Assembly: GCA_963920525.1 (NCBI GenBank)
Contig: OY986435.1
Coordinates: 269,991,574 to 270,055,573 of the forward strand
Source of the DNA: Dichetophora obliterata
Taxonomy: Eukaryota; Arthropoda; Insecta; Diptera; Sciomyzidae
DNA: 64,000 bases
Direction of reading: 5' to 3'
Shown: positions 31,543-42,908 of the stretch, one piece after another
Layout of the letters: every line of letters begins with the position of its first letter
Numbering within the stretch: the stretch's first letter is position 1
Position numbers and translations under genes: made by a program
Notes under the pieces: generated by a model
What the model saw: the letters and a program-made list of their open reading frames with translations, nothing else
Databases searched by the model: none
Told to the model about the DNA's origin: nothing

Positions 31543-31976
31543 AGGTGTTCACACGTCTGTCAAATGATTGAAGTATATCGTGATTTTTTACTCTCTGTTA
31601 CTCACTCTAAAATTTTTGATTTATTTCTGCTCACACATGATTTTTTTGATTGAAGTACCGATGCAGACATTTGTTACTCTTCTGCCTACTTTTTTGCCTA
31701 CTTTTCTGTCTACTCTTTCTTTTTTCTCTTAAAAAAACTGCTTTTGTGATCAAATAAGTATGTTTTTAGAAATAATTTGCTACTAAGCAACAGTCAAGTA
31801 AAAAAATGCAACCCTTTGACTGATAGATGCAGCTCTGGAGCTCAATTAAAATTTTGACTGATTCGATGAAGAGTTTGAAGTTCATTTTCGCTCTCGCAGA
31901 GAGTTCATTTTTTTAACATAGGAAAGCAATAACAAATTTTGATTGATTCAGTGATTTGACAGACGTGTGAACACCC
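31543..31976. mobile_element. MITE with GGTGTTCACACGTCTGTCAA ends
   Basis: About 430 bp. ggtgttcacacgtctgtcaa at the left faces its complement (ttgacagacgtgtgaacacc) on the right. Interior is T-rich with cttttctgcctacttttt repeats. No clear target duplication, no ORF. Confidence 0.75.
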
Positions 31977-32011
31977 AATAAGTTTCGGTCTCTCTCTTCG
32001 GCCAGCTAGGG

Positions 32012-32200
32012 CAAGGCTCATTTATAAGGTTGTGGCACTTGAGAGCAAGCTCGGTCGAACTGTCAGAATGGATGAAAAGGAATGAAGATTATTTTTATTA
32101 ATTAATGCTTAGAACAAAGAAAAACACAGTGACAGTTCGAGCAAAGGCGGGAAAAAGAGTGCATTTCTCTCAAGTGCCACAACCTTATAAATGAACCTTG
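32012..32200. mobile_element. hAT-type MITE (CAAGGCTCATTTATAAGG ends)
   Basis: 189 bp with 34-bp inverted ends differing at one base (caaggctcatttataaggtt, gtggcacttgagag), flanked by the perfect 8-bp duplication agctaggg at 32004-32011 and 32201-32208. An 8-bp duplication indicates hAT. A right-half copy lies at 62365-62466. Confidence 0.92.
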
Positions 32201-32311
32201 AGCTAGGGGTTGTGCTTGTGTTGAAGTTGAAAAGTTATATGCAAATAAAGCTGAATAAAGATTGCGGAGTTTTTGTTTTTGTAGCGCTACGAATAAGGAA
32301 CGGGTTTTTCC

Positions 32312-33062
32312 CATTGGACATAATCCCAAATTTGAAATTTCAAATCCTCAAAAAGGGGGCATATTCCCAACATGAGTTTGGGATTATGACCGCTTAAAAA
32401 GGGTTTATTTGCCCTTGTACGGAATGGTGATAAAACTTGAATTTTTCAAATAACTATTTACTAATTTACTTAAATGATGGAAGAAGAAAGCGAATTTCCT
32501 AAATTAGGAAGCACTGCTTGTTAGAACACAATTTAGTTAAGGTCGTATTTAGATCAATTTGCACACAGCCTTAAAACTGAAACTAAATGTACTTAGTTTT
32601 CTCTTTTTTAAAGGCCTTCGGCAGCTGCTTAGGGATTACAACCCTCAGTAAGTCCAACACCGGCTTCGCTGTCTACAAGGGAAAAATATTTTATCGTAAA
32701 AAAACCATAAAAATATTGATTTGACCTTGTTGATGTTGTTATCACCATTTCGAACAAAGGGCAAATAATTTTTTCTTATATTTTTCTTAAGAAAAAATAG
32801 TTATGTCACAAAATGAAAAGCCTCTTTCATAAAACTTATATGGCGATTGAAAACTTTCAAGCAAGATTTCCCGAAACTTTGAAATCAGAATTAAGCTGTT
32901 ATTGCTTATCGACACAGATATCAAAATTTGTTGAATCCATTTGGACATAATCCCAAAAGGCCAGAACCCCAATTATTAAGCGGTCATAATTCCAAATCCA
33001 ATTTTTAGGAGTATGTCCTCTTTTAAAGCGTTTTTGAAATTTGGGATTATGTCCCTTGGGGC
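32312..33062. mobile_element. Nested foldback element (GGACATAATCCCAAATTT ends)
   Basis: Outer arms of about 80 bp (ttggacataatcccaaattt ... tttgggattatgaccgctt; inverse at 32985-33057). Inside, a second inverted pair, tttatttgcccttgtacgga against its inverse at 32735-32770. A further ggacataatcccaaaa at 32943 shows repeated internal rearrangement. A segment at 32780-32950 (gctgttattgcttatcgac) has a relative at 47270-47490. No ORF. Confidence 0.7.
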
Positions 33063-33300
33063 TATCTCCCGGCACCGCATTTTAACCCGTTCGACCATGG
33101 CGGTGGCAATTGCCACCATCAACTTCAGCGGTTTGCATCTCCGGCTCAACAACATATTTCTACTGCTCATGTTAGAGGTCGCTTCAGACGACTTTTTTCT
33201 TCCGATTTGCACCCGAAATTTTATTCGTGTCAAAGTGCAACAATGAAAAAAAAATCCAAATAAGGTTTTTGTGTCATTTATGTGCTTATAAGTAATAAAC
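33063..33300 (-). other. GC-richer stretch with open frames, unassigned
   Basis: Both strands have open frames here. On the minus strand, CTLTRIKFRVQIGRKKSSE and SNMSSRNMLLSRRCKPLKLM look protein-like, but no family was recognised and the frame runs into foldback sequence. It may be a captured host-gene fragment. Confidence 0.25.
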
Positions 33301-33593
33301 AATAGGAAGTAAGTAAAGTAAAGTAAATTTTATTGAGACTCATTCTTGAATTATATACATTTGTTCTTTTCTTACTAGATACATTAATACATACGGCATT
33401 TGACAATTACATAGAGACGTGTTGTCTCTGTCCTATTTACATAAATACACTTAAACTAAACACAACACTTAAACCTAGACTTATACTAACAATTATACCA
33501 TGATGATGGTAAATATATATATATTTTTTCTTTATCTGTAAATACGACATATAAAACTATTATTTGTTAAGAAAATTTAAAAGGAATTAAAAG

Positions 33594-36421
33594 TTAACCT
33601 CTGTACGTTCCAGGCACTGATTTTACAAAAAAGTCAGGTAACAGTGGGGTGCCGAAGTCGAGGTCGGTTGCAATATCTTCGTTTAAGATTCCAATCGGAG
33701 ATAAATAATAAACTGTAGACCAATTGAATTGTTTTTGGTAATCATAAATTTCTTTTAAGAGACTGTTGTCGTGGTATGCAAGTCTACTGACTAATTTTTT
33801 CTGCAGATCCAGAGCATAACGATAAATTGGATTCATCGCAGCCTTCTCGTAAATGAATTTATTAGAATAGCGTCTGACGTAGGATTCAAAGTTTCTATTA
33901 ACACATCGTCTCAAAACTTTGCGCTCTAATATCTCCAAATCCTTAGCAACCGTTGGTGAAATGCTAAACCAAATTGGAAACGCGTAGAGTAATACAGAGC
34001 GGATGCTTACTTTATATATCAAGAGCTTCTCTTTTTGACTCAAATAATTGTTATTCAAAAGTCTTGAGAACATGCCAGAAATCTTGTTGGCCTTTTTAAC
34101 ATTTAGTCTAGCATGATTGTTGAATTTAAGCATTTTATCAAAGGTTATGCCAAGGTATTTAATGTTGTTCTTAAAAGTTATTTCACAACCATTTAAATTA
34201 AGTTTCAAAAGTTTGCTTTCAGGAACAACTGCTCTATCACATTTACCCGATGCATTTCTTATGCAAATTGCTTCAGACTTCAGACTGAGAGGATTCAAGG
34301 CCATAGCCGGAGACCTATGGTGTGCATATAAAAGACAATCATCAGCATATAAGATGCCTCTCGAACCAGACGAGACATGAGGAAAGTCTGAAAGAAAAAC
34401 ATTAAAAAAATGTGGCGCCAAGACTGAACCCTGAGGGACCCCGCTCCTAACCAAGCCAAGTTCAGAAATTGAATCGCTGATTTGAACGCAAAATTTGCGA
34501 TCTGAGAAAAAACTGGAAAAAAATTTTAGTTGGAATGGATCAAACCCGAGATTGATCAGTTTAAAAAGAATGCCGCATGAAAAGCTCTGTCGAAGGCTTT
34601 CTCAATGTCTAGCGAGACCGCAACAGTACATGTTTGATTGCGTAAATTGCAAGTTACATCGTCATGGAATTTTAACAGCGCGTGAACCGTCGAGTGCGCT
34701 TTTTTAAAACCGAACTAAAATGGGGATATATAATCATCTCCCAAATCTAAACTCATCTTTGTCTTCAGAACATGTTCAAACAATTTACCCAGGTTTGAAA
34801 GCATCGAGATTGGGCGGAAATCATTTAAGTCAACGCTCTTTGTTTTCTTTTTGATCGGTATTATGTTCGCAATTTTCCATTTGACCGGAAAATACCCATT
34901 ATTTAGGCAATTGTTCAATAAAATAACCAAAAAATCAATTGCAACTGTCGGAAGTCTTTTAATAATAAAATTAGAAATATTATCTAAACTAGACGACTTT
35001 TTATTGTTTAGGTTTTTAACGATAGCTAATATTGAGTCAGAATTTACGAAATGAAAACTATCCTCATTATTTAGTGAATTGAAATTATCTTGAAAATTGT
35101 AAATTGTCGAAGGTAGGCTAGAAAGACTATCTGCAATAGTGTTTTTAATTTCATTTATATCTTATCTTATAGGAATATTTTCAGTGTAAATGCGTTCAAA
35201 ATGTTGCCGAAACGCTTCAAGTTTGTCTTGATCATCGACGAAAATTGTGCCGTTGCTAGAAACTTCTGTGCAAGAGGAATTTTTCTTTTTACCAATTATA
35301 TTAAAAATTTGTTTATACGCCGACGGCCCCGGCTTGATTAGTTCCAATCTTCTTTCGAACTCTCTTGCTTGCTCTATTTTGACTTGTTCCTTAATTATAA
35401 TTTTAAGCAATTGAATTTGTTTCGACAACAAAATGTATTCAACATTTACCCTATTCGAATGTCTGTGGAAAATTTTTTTAAATTTTTTTTGCCATGTATG
35501 CTTACGAAACGAATATCTTATTGTTTTGGTAAACCGCCCTTTCAGAATGCGAGGAGGAAACAGAGTCAACTACAGAGCTAAAATTTTCAATATAATCATC
35601 AATCTCATGATTTTGCAAATTTTTGTTAGACGGCGGAAAATTTTCCTCAAGCGACGATTCCAATTCAGAAGAGAAATTTGACCAATTTGTATTTTTAAAA
35701 GACTTGAGCTGACGCTGGACTTTTAATTAGAAAGTCAAAATCAAGAAGGTCAATTTGTAACCTAATTGGGAAATGATCTGAAAATGTAGGCAAACTTGCA
35801 ACAGAAAAATTTTTGTCAAATACGTTAACAAGATTCGCGCTAATCAAGAAGTGGTCTAAAAAAGAAGGCCCAGAGTTAAATGAAGGCCTGCTGTCCGAGA
35901 TACGAACGAAATCTAACGTTAAATCTTGTAACCAAGCATGGAATACTCTCCCGTTAGAATTTTCGAAATTATCGCCCCAAGCAGGGTTTCTTGAATTGAA
36001 ATCACCTCCTATGATTGTGCCATCAAAATTTTTTGAGAATTGGAGAATTTTACAAGACCCGCATAAACTTGACTACTAGGAACATTACATGGCAAGTAAA
36101 CCGACCCAAAAAGAAAAATTTTTGAGAAGCCGCTGACATTCAGTTTAATCTGAACAAAATTATGAGGAATCTTCCCGAATCTCCTTGAATCTTCACTATC
36201 GTAAAACTATAAGATTTTTTTGAAACTATTGCAACTCCTATTGCTGAGTTGTCGTAAACATAATCTTCAAGGAAAACTTTTGCATTTCTCAGGTGGCATT
36301 CCTGTATGAACCCGACATCGATATTCTGACTTTTAAGTACGCGTAAAAGATCCAATCTTCGACTTACGTCGACCAGCGAACGAACATTAAAAGTTAAGAT
36401 GTTCAAATTTTTACGGCCCAT
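33594..36421 (-). pseudogene. Jockey ORF2 (endonuclease/reverse transcriptase) remains
   Basis: Begins MGRKNLNILTFNVRSLVD with the apurinic endonuclease signature, then IDVGFIQECHL. Later blocks: the pre-reverse-transcriptase linker at 35569-35162 (GPSAYKQIFNIIGKKKN), the fingers at 34930-34715 (ANIIPIKKKTKSVDLNDFRP, ISMLSNLGKLFEHVL), then SGVPQGSVLAPHFFNVFLSD and the catalytic LYADD at 34454-34340, and the thumb to 33594 (NIKYLGITFDKMLKFNNH). At least five frameshifts or stops, and part of the palm with the first Asp is damaged, so no activity is expected. Confidence 0.88.
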
Positions 36422-37884
36422 ATGAGGATTTTACCTGAGACAGCAAATTCATGAATTCCGTTTTAGCCTGCGCTTTAGGCATTGATTTGTAAGCATTTAG
36501 GAAGTTTTGGATTCGCTGCTCAAGTGACACTGGTTCCGGGGCCATAAAGATTTCTAAAAGTTTGAGAAATTCTTCAACTATCGAAGGGCGTTTACTTGGA
36601 GAGGCAGGCCATCCTGCCAACTGGGGGGGGGCTGCTTTTGAAAAAGACTTGCAAAAGTGTTTTTTTTGATTAGTCGAGTTATAATCAGAAATGACTTGAT
36701 TGACATTGTGTGTTACCATAGCTTTTTTCGATAACTTATCTTAATCGCTTTTTTTTGTCCTGCACGCATTTTTGAAAAACCGGGCAGCCCCCAGTTGGCA
36801 GGATGACTGGCCTGCTTACAATTATTACAGAATGGCTCTGAAGATTTGTCTTGGTCCCGCGGACAGCATCCTGGCCCGTGATCAGCGCCACACTTTACAC
36901 ATGTGAACTGTCTGTTGCAGTTTCGGGCAATATGCCCCCAATGTTGGCAACGCCTATATTGAATTTCCTTAACCTTCGACTTTGGTGATTCCCATGTCAC
37001 CACCTGGCCCAAGAGGCACCTAATATAGCTAATGTCACCCAACTTTTTGCCCGGCAATAACGATACTAAGAAGAGACCGGTCTCAATCTTGTTTTTTTTT
37101 CTTTAAATAGTGGTCAATTTAGAAACCTTACTGACTACGCCAGGGGCTAGAATGTCTAAAGCTTCCTTTAGTTCAACTAAGTCGGTCAAGAAGTACATAC
37201 CGCGCAGAATCAGTCCAAGTTGCCTTGGTCTTTTGGTGTAAAAGAGTAAGAATTTATTTTTTTCTTCAAGCAAGGCCATCATCTCCAAATGTGCCTTTGC
37301 ATCATCTAAATAGAGCGTACTCTTGTATCTATTAATATTTTTTATTTTATATGAGACCTTTGGCACCAAGGCCTCTAGTTAGTCAACCAGATGCTTGATG
37401 TTAACATTGAACAAGAGGATTGGGGGACAAGCCGCCTTCCGCGACTTCGGCACACCACTGTTATCAGACAAATTTTTTAGCTGTGTATTTTTAGGACTTG
37501 CCACCGGAATGGTGGATTCAATGTCAAGATAATGGTGGATTCAATGTCAAGATTACCAAGTAAGGCAAATCTATTTTGTATATTTACATCAAAATTATTT
37601 TTAAAAGCTACCTTATTTGTCTGCAGCTTGGACAAGTCCACCTTAGCAGGAGAATTCGGAGGAGAAGCCATGCATCTTCTTCGCTTTGGTAAAATAAATT
37701 CGTCACCCATCTCACTTTGCTGTAATAGCATGAGCTGATTCGCCGCATCCGCTGTTCCAGGAGATGCAGCAACTTCGTAGTCCATGGAATTGTTGAATGA
37801 CCCATCTGACGACAGGTCTTGACTGTAAAGGATGCCATCGCACAAATTTAGGCTTGACGCATGCAGCTCGGAGCTTGATTCCAA
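36411..37884 (-). pseudogene. Jockey ORF1 (gag-like) remains
   Basis: Starts MESSSELHASSLNLCDGIL. 37369-37103 is the domain before the knuckles (FLLFYTKRPRQLGLILRGMY, then DLVELKEALDILAPGV). Three zinc-knuckle units follow in 37057-36713: YRRCQHWGHIARNC (first Cys lost), CVKCGADHGPGCC and CNNCKQASHPANW. The C-terminal tail with AYKSMPKAQAKTEFMNLL ends at 36411, overlapping the ORF2 start. Frameshifts near 37480, 37370, 37080 and 36720 break it. ORF1 proteins package LINE RNA. Confidence 0.85.
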
Positions 37885-38120
37885 CCATTAACCAATCCGC
37901 TGTCGGCCGACATTGAAGACTTTTTATCAGGTGGTTTCTTGATTTGACGGACGACGCCGTCTGCCTTGCGTATCGGATCATGGCGAAAGCCAATTACCTG
38001 CGCGTTGCCGCTCAACAGCGCCCGGTATTAAAACAAAAACTCAAACAGAGAAGTTTTCAAGGCCAGTGATTGTTAACCTCCTCAAACTATGTACGACAAA
38101 ATGGCGTCAAAATTTTCCAT

Positions 38121-39650
38121 CAGCTCGGCATACACCGACAGCAGAAAAATGCAGCGTCACTTAAAGCCACCAGCAATCAGCTACTCGCCCAATATTATTA
38201 AGGTTATTTTTACCCACAAAAGGATTCGCTTTAATTTAATTCTTTGACAAAAATTTTTTTCGTCCAATTAAATAGCTTTTTAGCATACAAAAGACAATTA
38301 TGGTTAAGATTTAATTTTTTGTCGACTGGACTCGTCGAAGTCAAAATCACGAATCTAAACAATGGGAAGAAAAACTATTTTCTTACAGAAAATAATTCAG
38401 GGCTGAAAATGTTAATTATTCGGAATGTCACACAAAAAAATTGTAACTACGTAGAGACAATTTAACGGACAATAACGACAAGAACCACAATAGGATATGT
38501 TTAACTTGTCATGTGCATGATGTAAAGATCAATACGCACTATAAATAATAACTGAGGACTAAATAATAATTTTCGCATAGATCTTGCAATAGCATGACCT
38601 GGTTTATTCTTTTCTTATTGCATTTTTGTTTGTGTTTCAGGGAGTCCCGTATGTTGCAACCCCTGCGACCGAACTTTTCTCTCTACGGGCCTGACCATAA
38701 CAACTAAAATAACTCGAAATATAGAAAAATTTTTAGTTGTGGCGTTTAGTAGACATTTTTTTTTAATAATATAGAAAATGGGTTCATCAAAATTGTTGCT
38801 AATGAGCGAATAAAACCGATTTTTTGCTCTCCTGAAAACTTGTGTTTTTGTAGATAGACATTTTTGACTACTAAAATTCGTGTGACGTTAAAACGCCAAA
38901 ATCAAACATACCTAGATTTTATTTTAAGCTATTGAATAGATTTTCAACTGATCAAAATTGAAATGAAATGAATTTTGGCCTTTTTGCAATATACGCGGTA
39001 TTGCACTCGCAACGACAATATAATGTTAGCATATTAATTTCATGCCCAAATTTATTTTAAATATACAGGAGTAAGAATATTTCTTGATTTCCAGTGGAAA
39101 AATGCTTGAACAAAAATGTTTCATTACCAGTTTTCAATTTCTTTTTAAATTTTTGTGTACATTTTTGTGTAAAATTTTCCTACCAACAGTTTAGAAATCT
39201 TTTTTAAACTGTAAGAAATTATTCCAGTATCACTTTGATATTAAATATATCAAATCATAGTTTTAGCTGTCAAATTATAAAAGATTATTCATCAGTATAA
39301 CAGTTTCATAGTTATTAGCCGATAGGTAGCGCTAAATACCTCACATATTTTTAGGCATATGCTGGAATTAAGAAGAGAAAAAGCAACATAACAACAACAA
39401 CAATTATACACAAACTGTAACTCTCTATAATTTAAAAAATATGCATTTTTAAGAAACAAAAAGTCCAGTTTGCACATCTACAGGTCTAAACCTACCAAAT
39501 CATACCAAATTTATTAAGATTGGACTTGTACTTAAAAAGCCTTACGCCGGACAAAATTTGCGTTTGCGTTATATATACAAGAATAAGTCATCAAAATGTA
39601 TTTACAAATTTTTATTTTTTGTATAGATATTTTAGATATGGATAAGGATT
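38121..39650. other. Non-coding, no recognisable feature
   Basis: AT-rich spacer right of the Jockey element. Short ORFs only. Confidence 0.4.
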
Positions 39651-39659
39651 TGGGGATGC

Positions 39660-39707
39660 AAACACTATTTTCTGCCCCGGGTGCCAGCAACCCTAGCTGC
39701 GCCACTG
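39660..39707 (-). mobile_element. hAT-like terminus (CAGTGGCGCAGCTAGGG)
   Basis: On the minus strand cagtggcgcagctagggttg continues to gcacccggggcag. This kind of end is frequent in insect hAT elements. The matching end was not found. Confidence 0.4.
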
Positions 39708-39721
39708 TTAATAAATGAAGA

Positions 39722-39945
39722 TGAGTAACAGTGATTGATAAGATATAAATGTGTAAATCATTGTTGTTAGCTCATATGACGTCACAAAATTATAAATTTG
39801 TGGCGTGGATGCTGTAAAAAAGTAATTATAATGATAATTTATAGTTATTACTGATAAGATAAAAAATTTGCAGGATGCGGTATTATATCTGTTATAGATT
39901 ATGAGTATAAATGGTGTGGTTAAGAGATTCAAAGCTTTAGTATTC
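39722..39945 (+). promoter_or_regulatory. Promoter of secreted-protein gene 1
   Basis: TATA box tataaat at 39906-39912; about 25-30 bases later ttcaaagctttagtattcga, a block kept nearly base for base in the paralogue at 57559-57578, which should contain the transcription start. Two GATA-type clusters lie upstream: gattgataagatataaa (39732-39748) and ctgataagataaa (39850-39862). GATA sites of this sort drive fat-body and gut genes in flies; that tissue assignment is inference. Confidence 0.65.
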
Positions 39946-40037
39946 GAACGAAAAAATAGCTGACACAGCTTAAGCCTGAAGATATCCGAACACCCAAAAC
40001 CTCTTACTATTTTAAGTATAGACCAGAGAAAAGAAAA

Positions 40038-40091
40038 ATGAAGTTCGTAATTGTAGCATTTGTACTATGTGTCACAGTTTTTGCATCCAAC
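40038..40091 (+). CDS. Small secreted protein 1, exon 1 (signal peptide)
   Basis: ATG at 40038 after AAGAAAA opens 18 codons, MKFVIVAFVLCVTVFASN, a typical signal peptide core with Ala-Ser cleavage region. Donor AAC/GTTAGT is weaker than the paralogue's GTAAGT but in the same position and phase (0). The intron is 66 bp. Confidence 0.85.
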
Positions 40092-40157
40092 GTTAGTTAA
40101 ACTTAACAGATAAGAAAAAAAGTTTAAATAAATTAAAAGAATTCGTATGTACTTCAG

Positions 40158-40532
40158 GCACAAATCAACATTGGTCCAAATACTGGCATTGGAGGTTTTG
40201 TAGGATTTCCACCATCGGACCTCTTTCTGAATATTCTACGGATTCAAGCTCAAAAATTGCAAGCAACACCAGGTGGCCTTCCTGAGGACTTGCAACTACT
40301 TGTGGAAGATACACTGAACAATGCCGGAGCCGCATTTGAAGCTTGCAATACTAATGCTCAAGCAACATTGCCGTGGCTCCAGATACGCTGCATCTCGCTT
40401 CAATTAAAAATATCCAAGAATGAATTGAAGGCGATAGAAGATGAAGCCAAAGCCAGAGCTGCTGCTGCCGCCACCACCGCTGCAGCTCCATCAGCTCCTG
40501 CAGCTCCATCAGCTCCTGCAGCCGTTGTTTAA
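40158..40532 (+). CDS. Small secreted protein 1, exon 2
   Basis: Acceptor tacttcag ends at 40157. Exon 2 completes a 142-aa protein. The mature part starts near AQINIGPNTG and has FPPSDLFLNILRIQAQKL, TPGGLPEDLQLLVEDTL (56-71), two cysteines (C81 in FEAC, C96 in LPWLQIRC) that may pair, ISLQLKISKNELKAIEDEAK and an Ala/Pro-rich tail from about residue 115 (AAAPSAPAAPSAPAAVV, with a small PSAPAA duplication). Secreted, soluble, probably helical. Paralogue at 57678-58148 shares about two thirds of residues. I do not recognise the family. The shape (signal peptide, about 110-residue helical body with few cysteines) recalls small fly haemolymph, gut or reproductive proteins. No polyadenylation signal is certain; ataaataaaaaaa at 40703-40715 is a candidate. 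Confidence 0.85.
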   Translation, partial: AQINIGPNTGIGGFVGFPPSDLFLNILRIQAQKLQATPGGLPEDLQLLVEDTLNNAGAAFEACNTNAQATLPWLQIRCISLQLKISKNELKAIEDEAKARAAAAATTAAAPSAPAAPSAPAAVV

Positions 40533-40825
40533 TGATTTGTTTAGCTGAATAGATATAACCATATAACAATATATTTTAAAGTTTAGTGCAATATATACCA
40601 ATTTCAATGAAGAACCAATTCAAAAGTATTTTGTTAAACTGTATTTATTTAAAGTATATTTACTATAAATTGAAAGCTCCAACTAACTACATAACTAACA
40701 TGTTATAAATAAAAAAATGCCTGCATTAATTCACATTAAGCATTTCCACTTTTTAGACTATACTTCATAAGACCGCTTAGACGGTACTTTGAGCTCGCAT
40801 TGCACTGAAGTTTTTACACACATTT
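40533..40825. other. 3' flank of secreted-protein gene 1
   Basis: Probable 3' UTR up to the A-rich ataaataaaaaaatg at about 40703-40715. Nothing else supported. Confidence 0.4.
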
Positions 40826-41304
40826 TAAAAATTTTAAATAATTTTTCACGCGGAATCGGAAAAGGGAGTTTTCATTTGTAAGATAAAGCTCAAGAACATT
40901 TTGGAAGTTTTTAATGCAAATTTGTCAAGCGCGTCGGAAGCGAATTTCATCTGGGGGGCAGTACAAATGGGGGGGCAGTACAAATAGTGGTGCAAAAAAA
41001 GTTCACCAAAATTTCTTCACATGAAACATGAAGAAGAGAGAAAGAAGAGGAAAATATATAATACAAACATATTATCGTTGCAAAAAAACTGATATTTTGA
41101 ATAACTTTTCCTTTTATCTTATTGTTTATCTAGCTAAAAAAGTGGGGGCAACTGCCCACCTTGCCCCCCGCTTCCGACGCCAATGAAATTTGTTGATAAG
41201 CAGCTGATGAACAAATTTGCATTAAAAATTTCAAAAATGTTCTTGAGCATTCTCTTAAAAATAAAAACTCCCTTTTCCGATTCCGCGTGAAAAATTTTTT
41301 AAAA
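40826..41304. mobile_element. Foldback MITE with GC-rich hairpin centre
   Basis: About 100-bp inverted arms, left aatttttcacgcggaatcgg, aaaagggagttttcat, aagaacatttt, tttttaatgcaaatttgt; right its inverse ending cgcgtgaaaaattttttaaa. The inner arms share gcgtcggaagcg and ggggggcag. A right-end half copy lies near 62030-62120. Confidence 0.75.
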
Positions 41305-41408
41305 TAGGGCTGACAGTTTTTAAGGGGTTTTTAACACATATTAGACAAATTAGACTGACCATTGCCACATTTTGGAGTACCATTAACACTGCTTATAATA
41401 ACTGCTTA

Positions 41409-41520
41409 TCTATAGTAATAAAACTTATTTTCTGTTTGTTTGTTTGGTTGGTCTTTATACAAATCTGAACGGCTGAATGAATTTCGCTCAAACTAGGTAA
41501 ACAAATTAATTGCATCCTAG
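41409..41520 (+). mobile_element. Possible Helitron 5' end
   Basis: tctatagtaataaaacttat, then tgtttgtttgtttggttgg and tctgaacggctgaatgaatt, resembles the start and first internal block of insect Helitrons (TCTATACTAATA..., GTTTGTTTG, CGGCTGAA). No 3' hairpin with CTAG was identified. Confidence 0.45.
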
Positions 41521-41608
41521 ATTAAAATGTTACATACTTAATTTTTTCCACGCCTCCTCGGAAGTTTTGCAACTAACGGTAATTTTGTGATTATAAATAG
41601 GGATGGTA

Positions 41609-41801
41609 TGGAAACCGACAGTTGTCAGAATCGGTTTTGAAATTGACACAGATTTAATTTTGGTGTCATAGAAATCGATTTTCGATTAAGAAATTTGTAA
41701 ATCGATTCGAAAATTGTTTGTAAATCGATAATAGGTTTCCATGACACCAAAATGCAATATGTGTCAATTTCTAAACCGATTCTGACAACTGTCGGTTTCC
41801 A
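41609..41801. mobile_element. Palindromic TA-target MITE (TGGAAACCGACAG ends)
   Basis: 193 bp. Arms of about 75 bases match nearly fully (tggaaaccgacagttgtcag, aatcggttt, gaaattgacaca, ttttggtgtcat). Flanked by TA at 41607-41608 and 41802-41803, so likely Tc1/mariner-related. Centre carries atcgattttcgatt-like repeats. Confidence 0.85.
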
Positions 41802-42081
41802 TAACACTCTTGAATTCTTTTTACTGTCGGATTTTTTTGTCGTTGTTATTTTGTCTCACATGTATTCAAAATTGTAGAAATTTTCTGTACAACGACTTTT
41901 TCATAAAACATCGTTACCTAAGAATGAGAAAAAAACGACATGAAAATCAAAGTTTGGTCTTTCGATGCAAATATCTCTACTGTCCATTAATATATTTCAT
42001 TCAAATTTTTTTGTTCAAAAGTTCAATAAAAGCACTTCACAAAAATAGTTTGAACTGTACCGTTAAGTCAGTGTATATATT

Positions 42082-42224
42082 CTGTGGACTTTTGACAAAA
42101 CAACTTAAGTCTATCTGAAATTCATAGACAAAACCCTTTAAGTTGATATGGAATTCATATAGACTTAAGCTGTCTTGTCTATGAAATTTAGATAGATTTA
42201 AGTTGTTTTGTCAAAAGTAGACAG
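42082..42224. mobile_element. Short foldback element
   Basis: ctgtggacttttgacaaaac, aacttaagtctatctgaa and ttcatagacaa pair with the inverse right arm ending caaaagtagacag. 143 bp, non-coding. Confidence 0.7.
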
Positions 42225-42632
42225 ATATGTTTTATGATTATGTCAAAAAAGGTCGTAAAAACTAAATCAATTAAAAATTGCATGTCTGGCTACCTTTCAT
42301 ATGACATAGCCATTTATTTGCAAAAATTCTTCCAGCTAAGCGCAAAAATTATTTTACTGTTTTTGCCATCAAACAACCCTTTGATATTTTTCGCGATTTT
42401 TTCCAAAATGTTTTTGTATTTTTTACAAAAAAAGTCAAGTCTCAAAAATAATTTATGTGAAAAAATTACCCCAAAATCTCTTTCCAATCAAAAGTTATGA
42501 CCTACATATCAGACTATTAATAAAACTGAGTTTAGTTTTAAAATTCTCTATATAATTTAAACGTCCCCATTTATCTCTAAGAATGGAGTTGTATGTCTAG
42601 AGTAATTGCAAACATTTTGGTTTGTACTCTAC
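42225..42632. other. Non-coding, no recognisable feature
   Basis: AT-rich with one 88-codon low-complexity open frame. Nothing supported. Confidence 0.35.
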
Positions 42633-42635
42633 TTA

Positions 42636-42905
42636 CAGCCGTATTCTGGCAAAGTGACAATTGTTACCCAGTATTTTTAAAATTTCTATGTGTTTGTTGT
42701 AATTTTTTGATTTCAAAAGTAAATTTGAAGCTCAAAAAATATTTTTTAATGAAATTGTCATTTCAGCAAAGCAGGTGACAATTTTTATCAAAATTTATTA
42801 TTTTTGAGCTTCAAATTTTGTTTTGAAATAAAAAAAATACACAACGAACACATATAAATAATAAAAATACTGGGTAACAATTGTCACAATGCCAGAATAG
42901 GGCTG
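42636..42905. mobile_element. Harbinger-type MITE, CAGCCCTATTCTG family copy B
   Basis: 270 bp, ends cagccgtattctggcaaagt and gccagaatagggctg, flanked by TTA at 42633-42635 and 42906-42908. Colinear with copy A at 17258-17520, including the central gagcttcaaattttgttttg. Confidence 0.88.
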
Positions 42906-42908
42906 TTA

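Larger units (their letters stand above)
33312..38120 (-). mobile_element. Nearly full-length Jockey-clade LINE, inactivated
   Basis: Minus-strand non-LTR retrotransposon of about 4.8 kb with ORF1 (gag-like, 37884-36411), ORF2 (endonuclease plus reverse transcriptase, 36421-33594) and a 3' end near 33312 with AATAAA (33334-33329) followed by a (TTTAC)n-like tail. Order of domains, the PRE_C2HC-type region and HPAN-type zinc knuckle place it in the Jockey clade. Several frameshifts and stops inactivate it. Target duplication not identified. Confidence 0.9.

Noticed and set aside
33013..33302. A host gene at the GC-richer open stretch
   Set aside because: Both strands are open, no family was recognised, and both frames run into foldback repeat sequence.
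40038..40532. Assigning the small secreted proteins to the TsetseEP (DUF725) family
   Set aside because: Size and secretion fit, but I could not match the family's cysteine pattern, so no family name is given.
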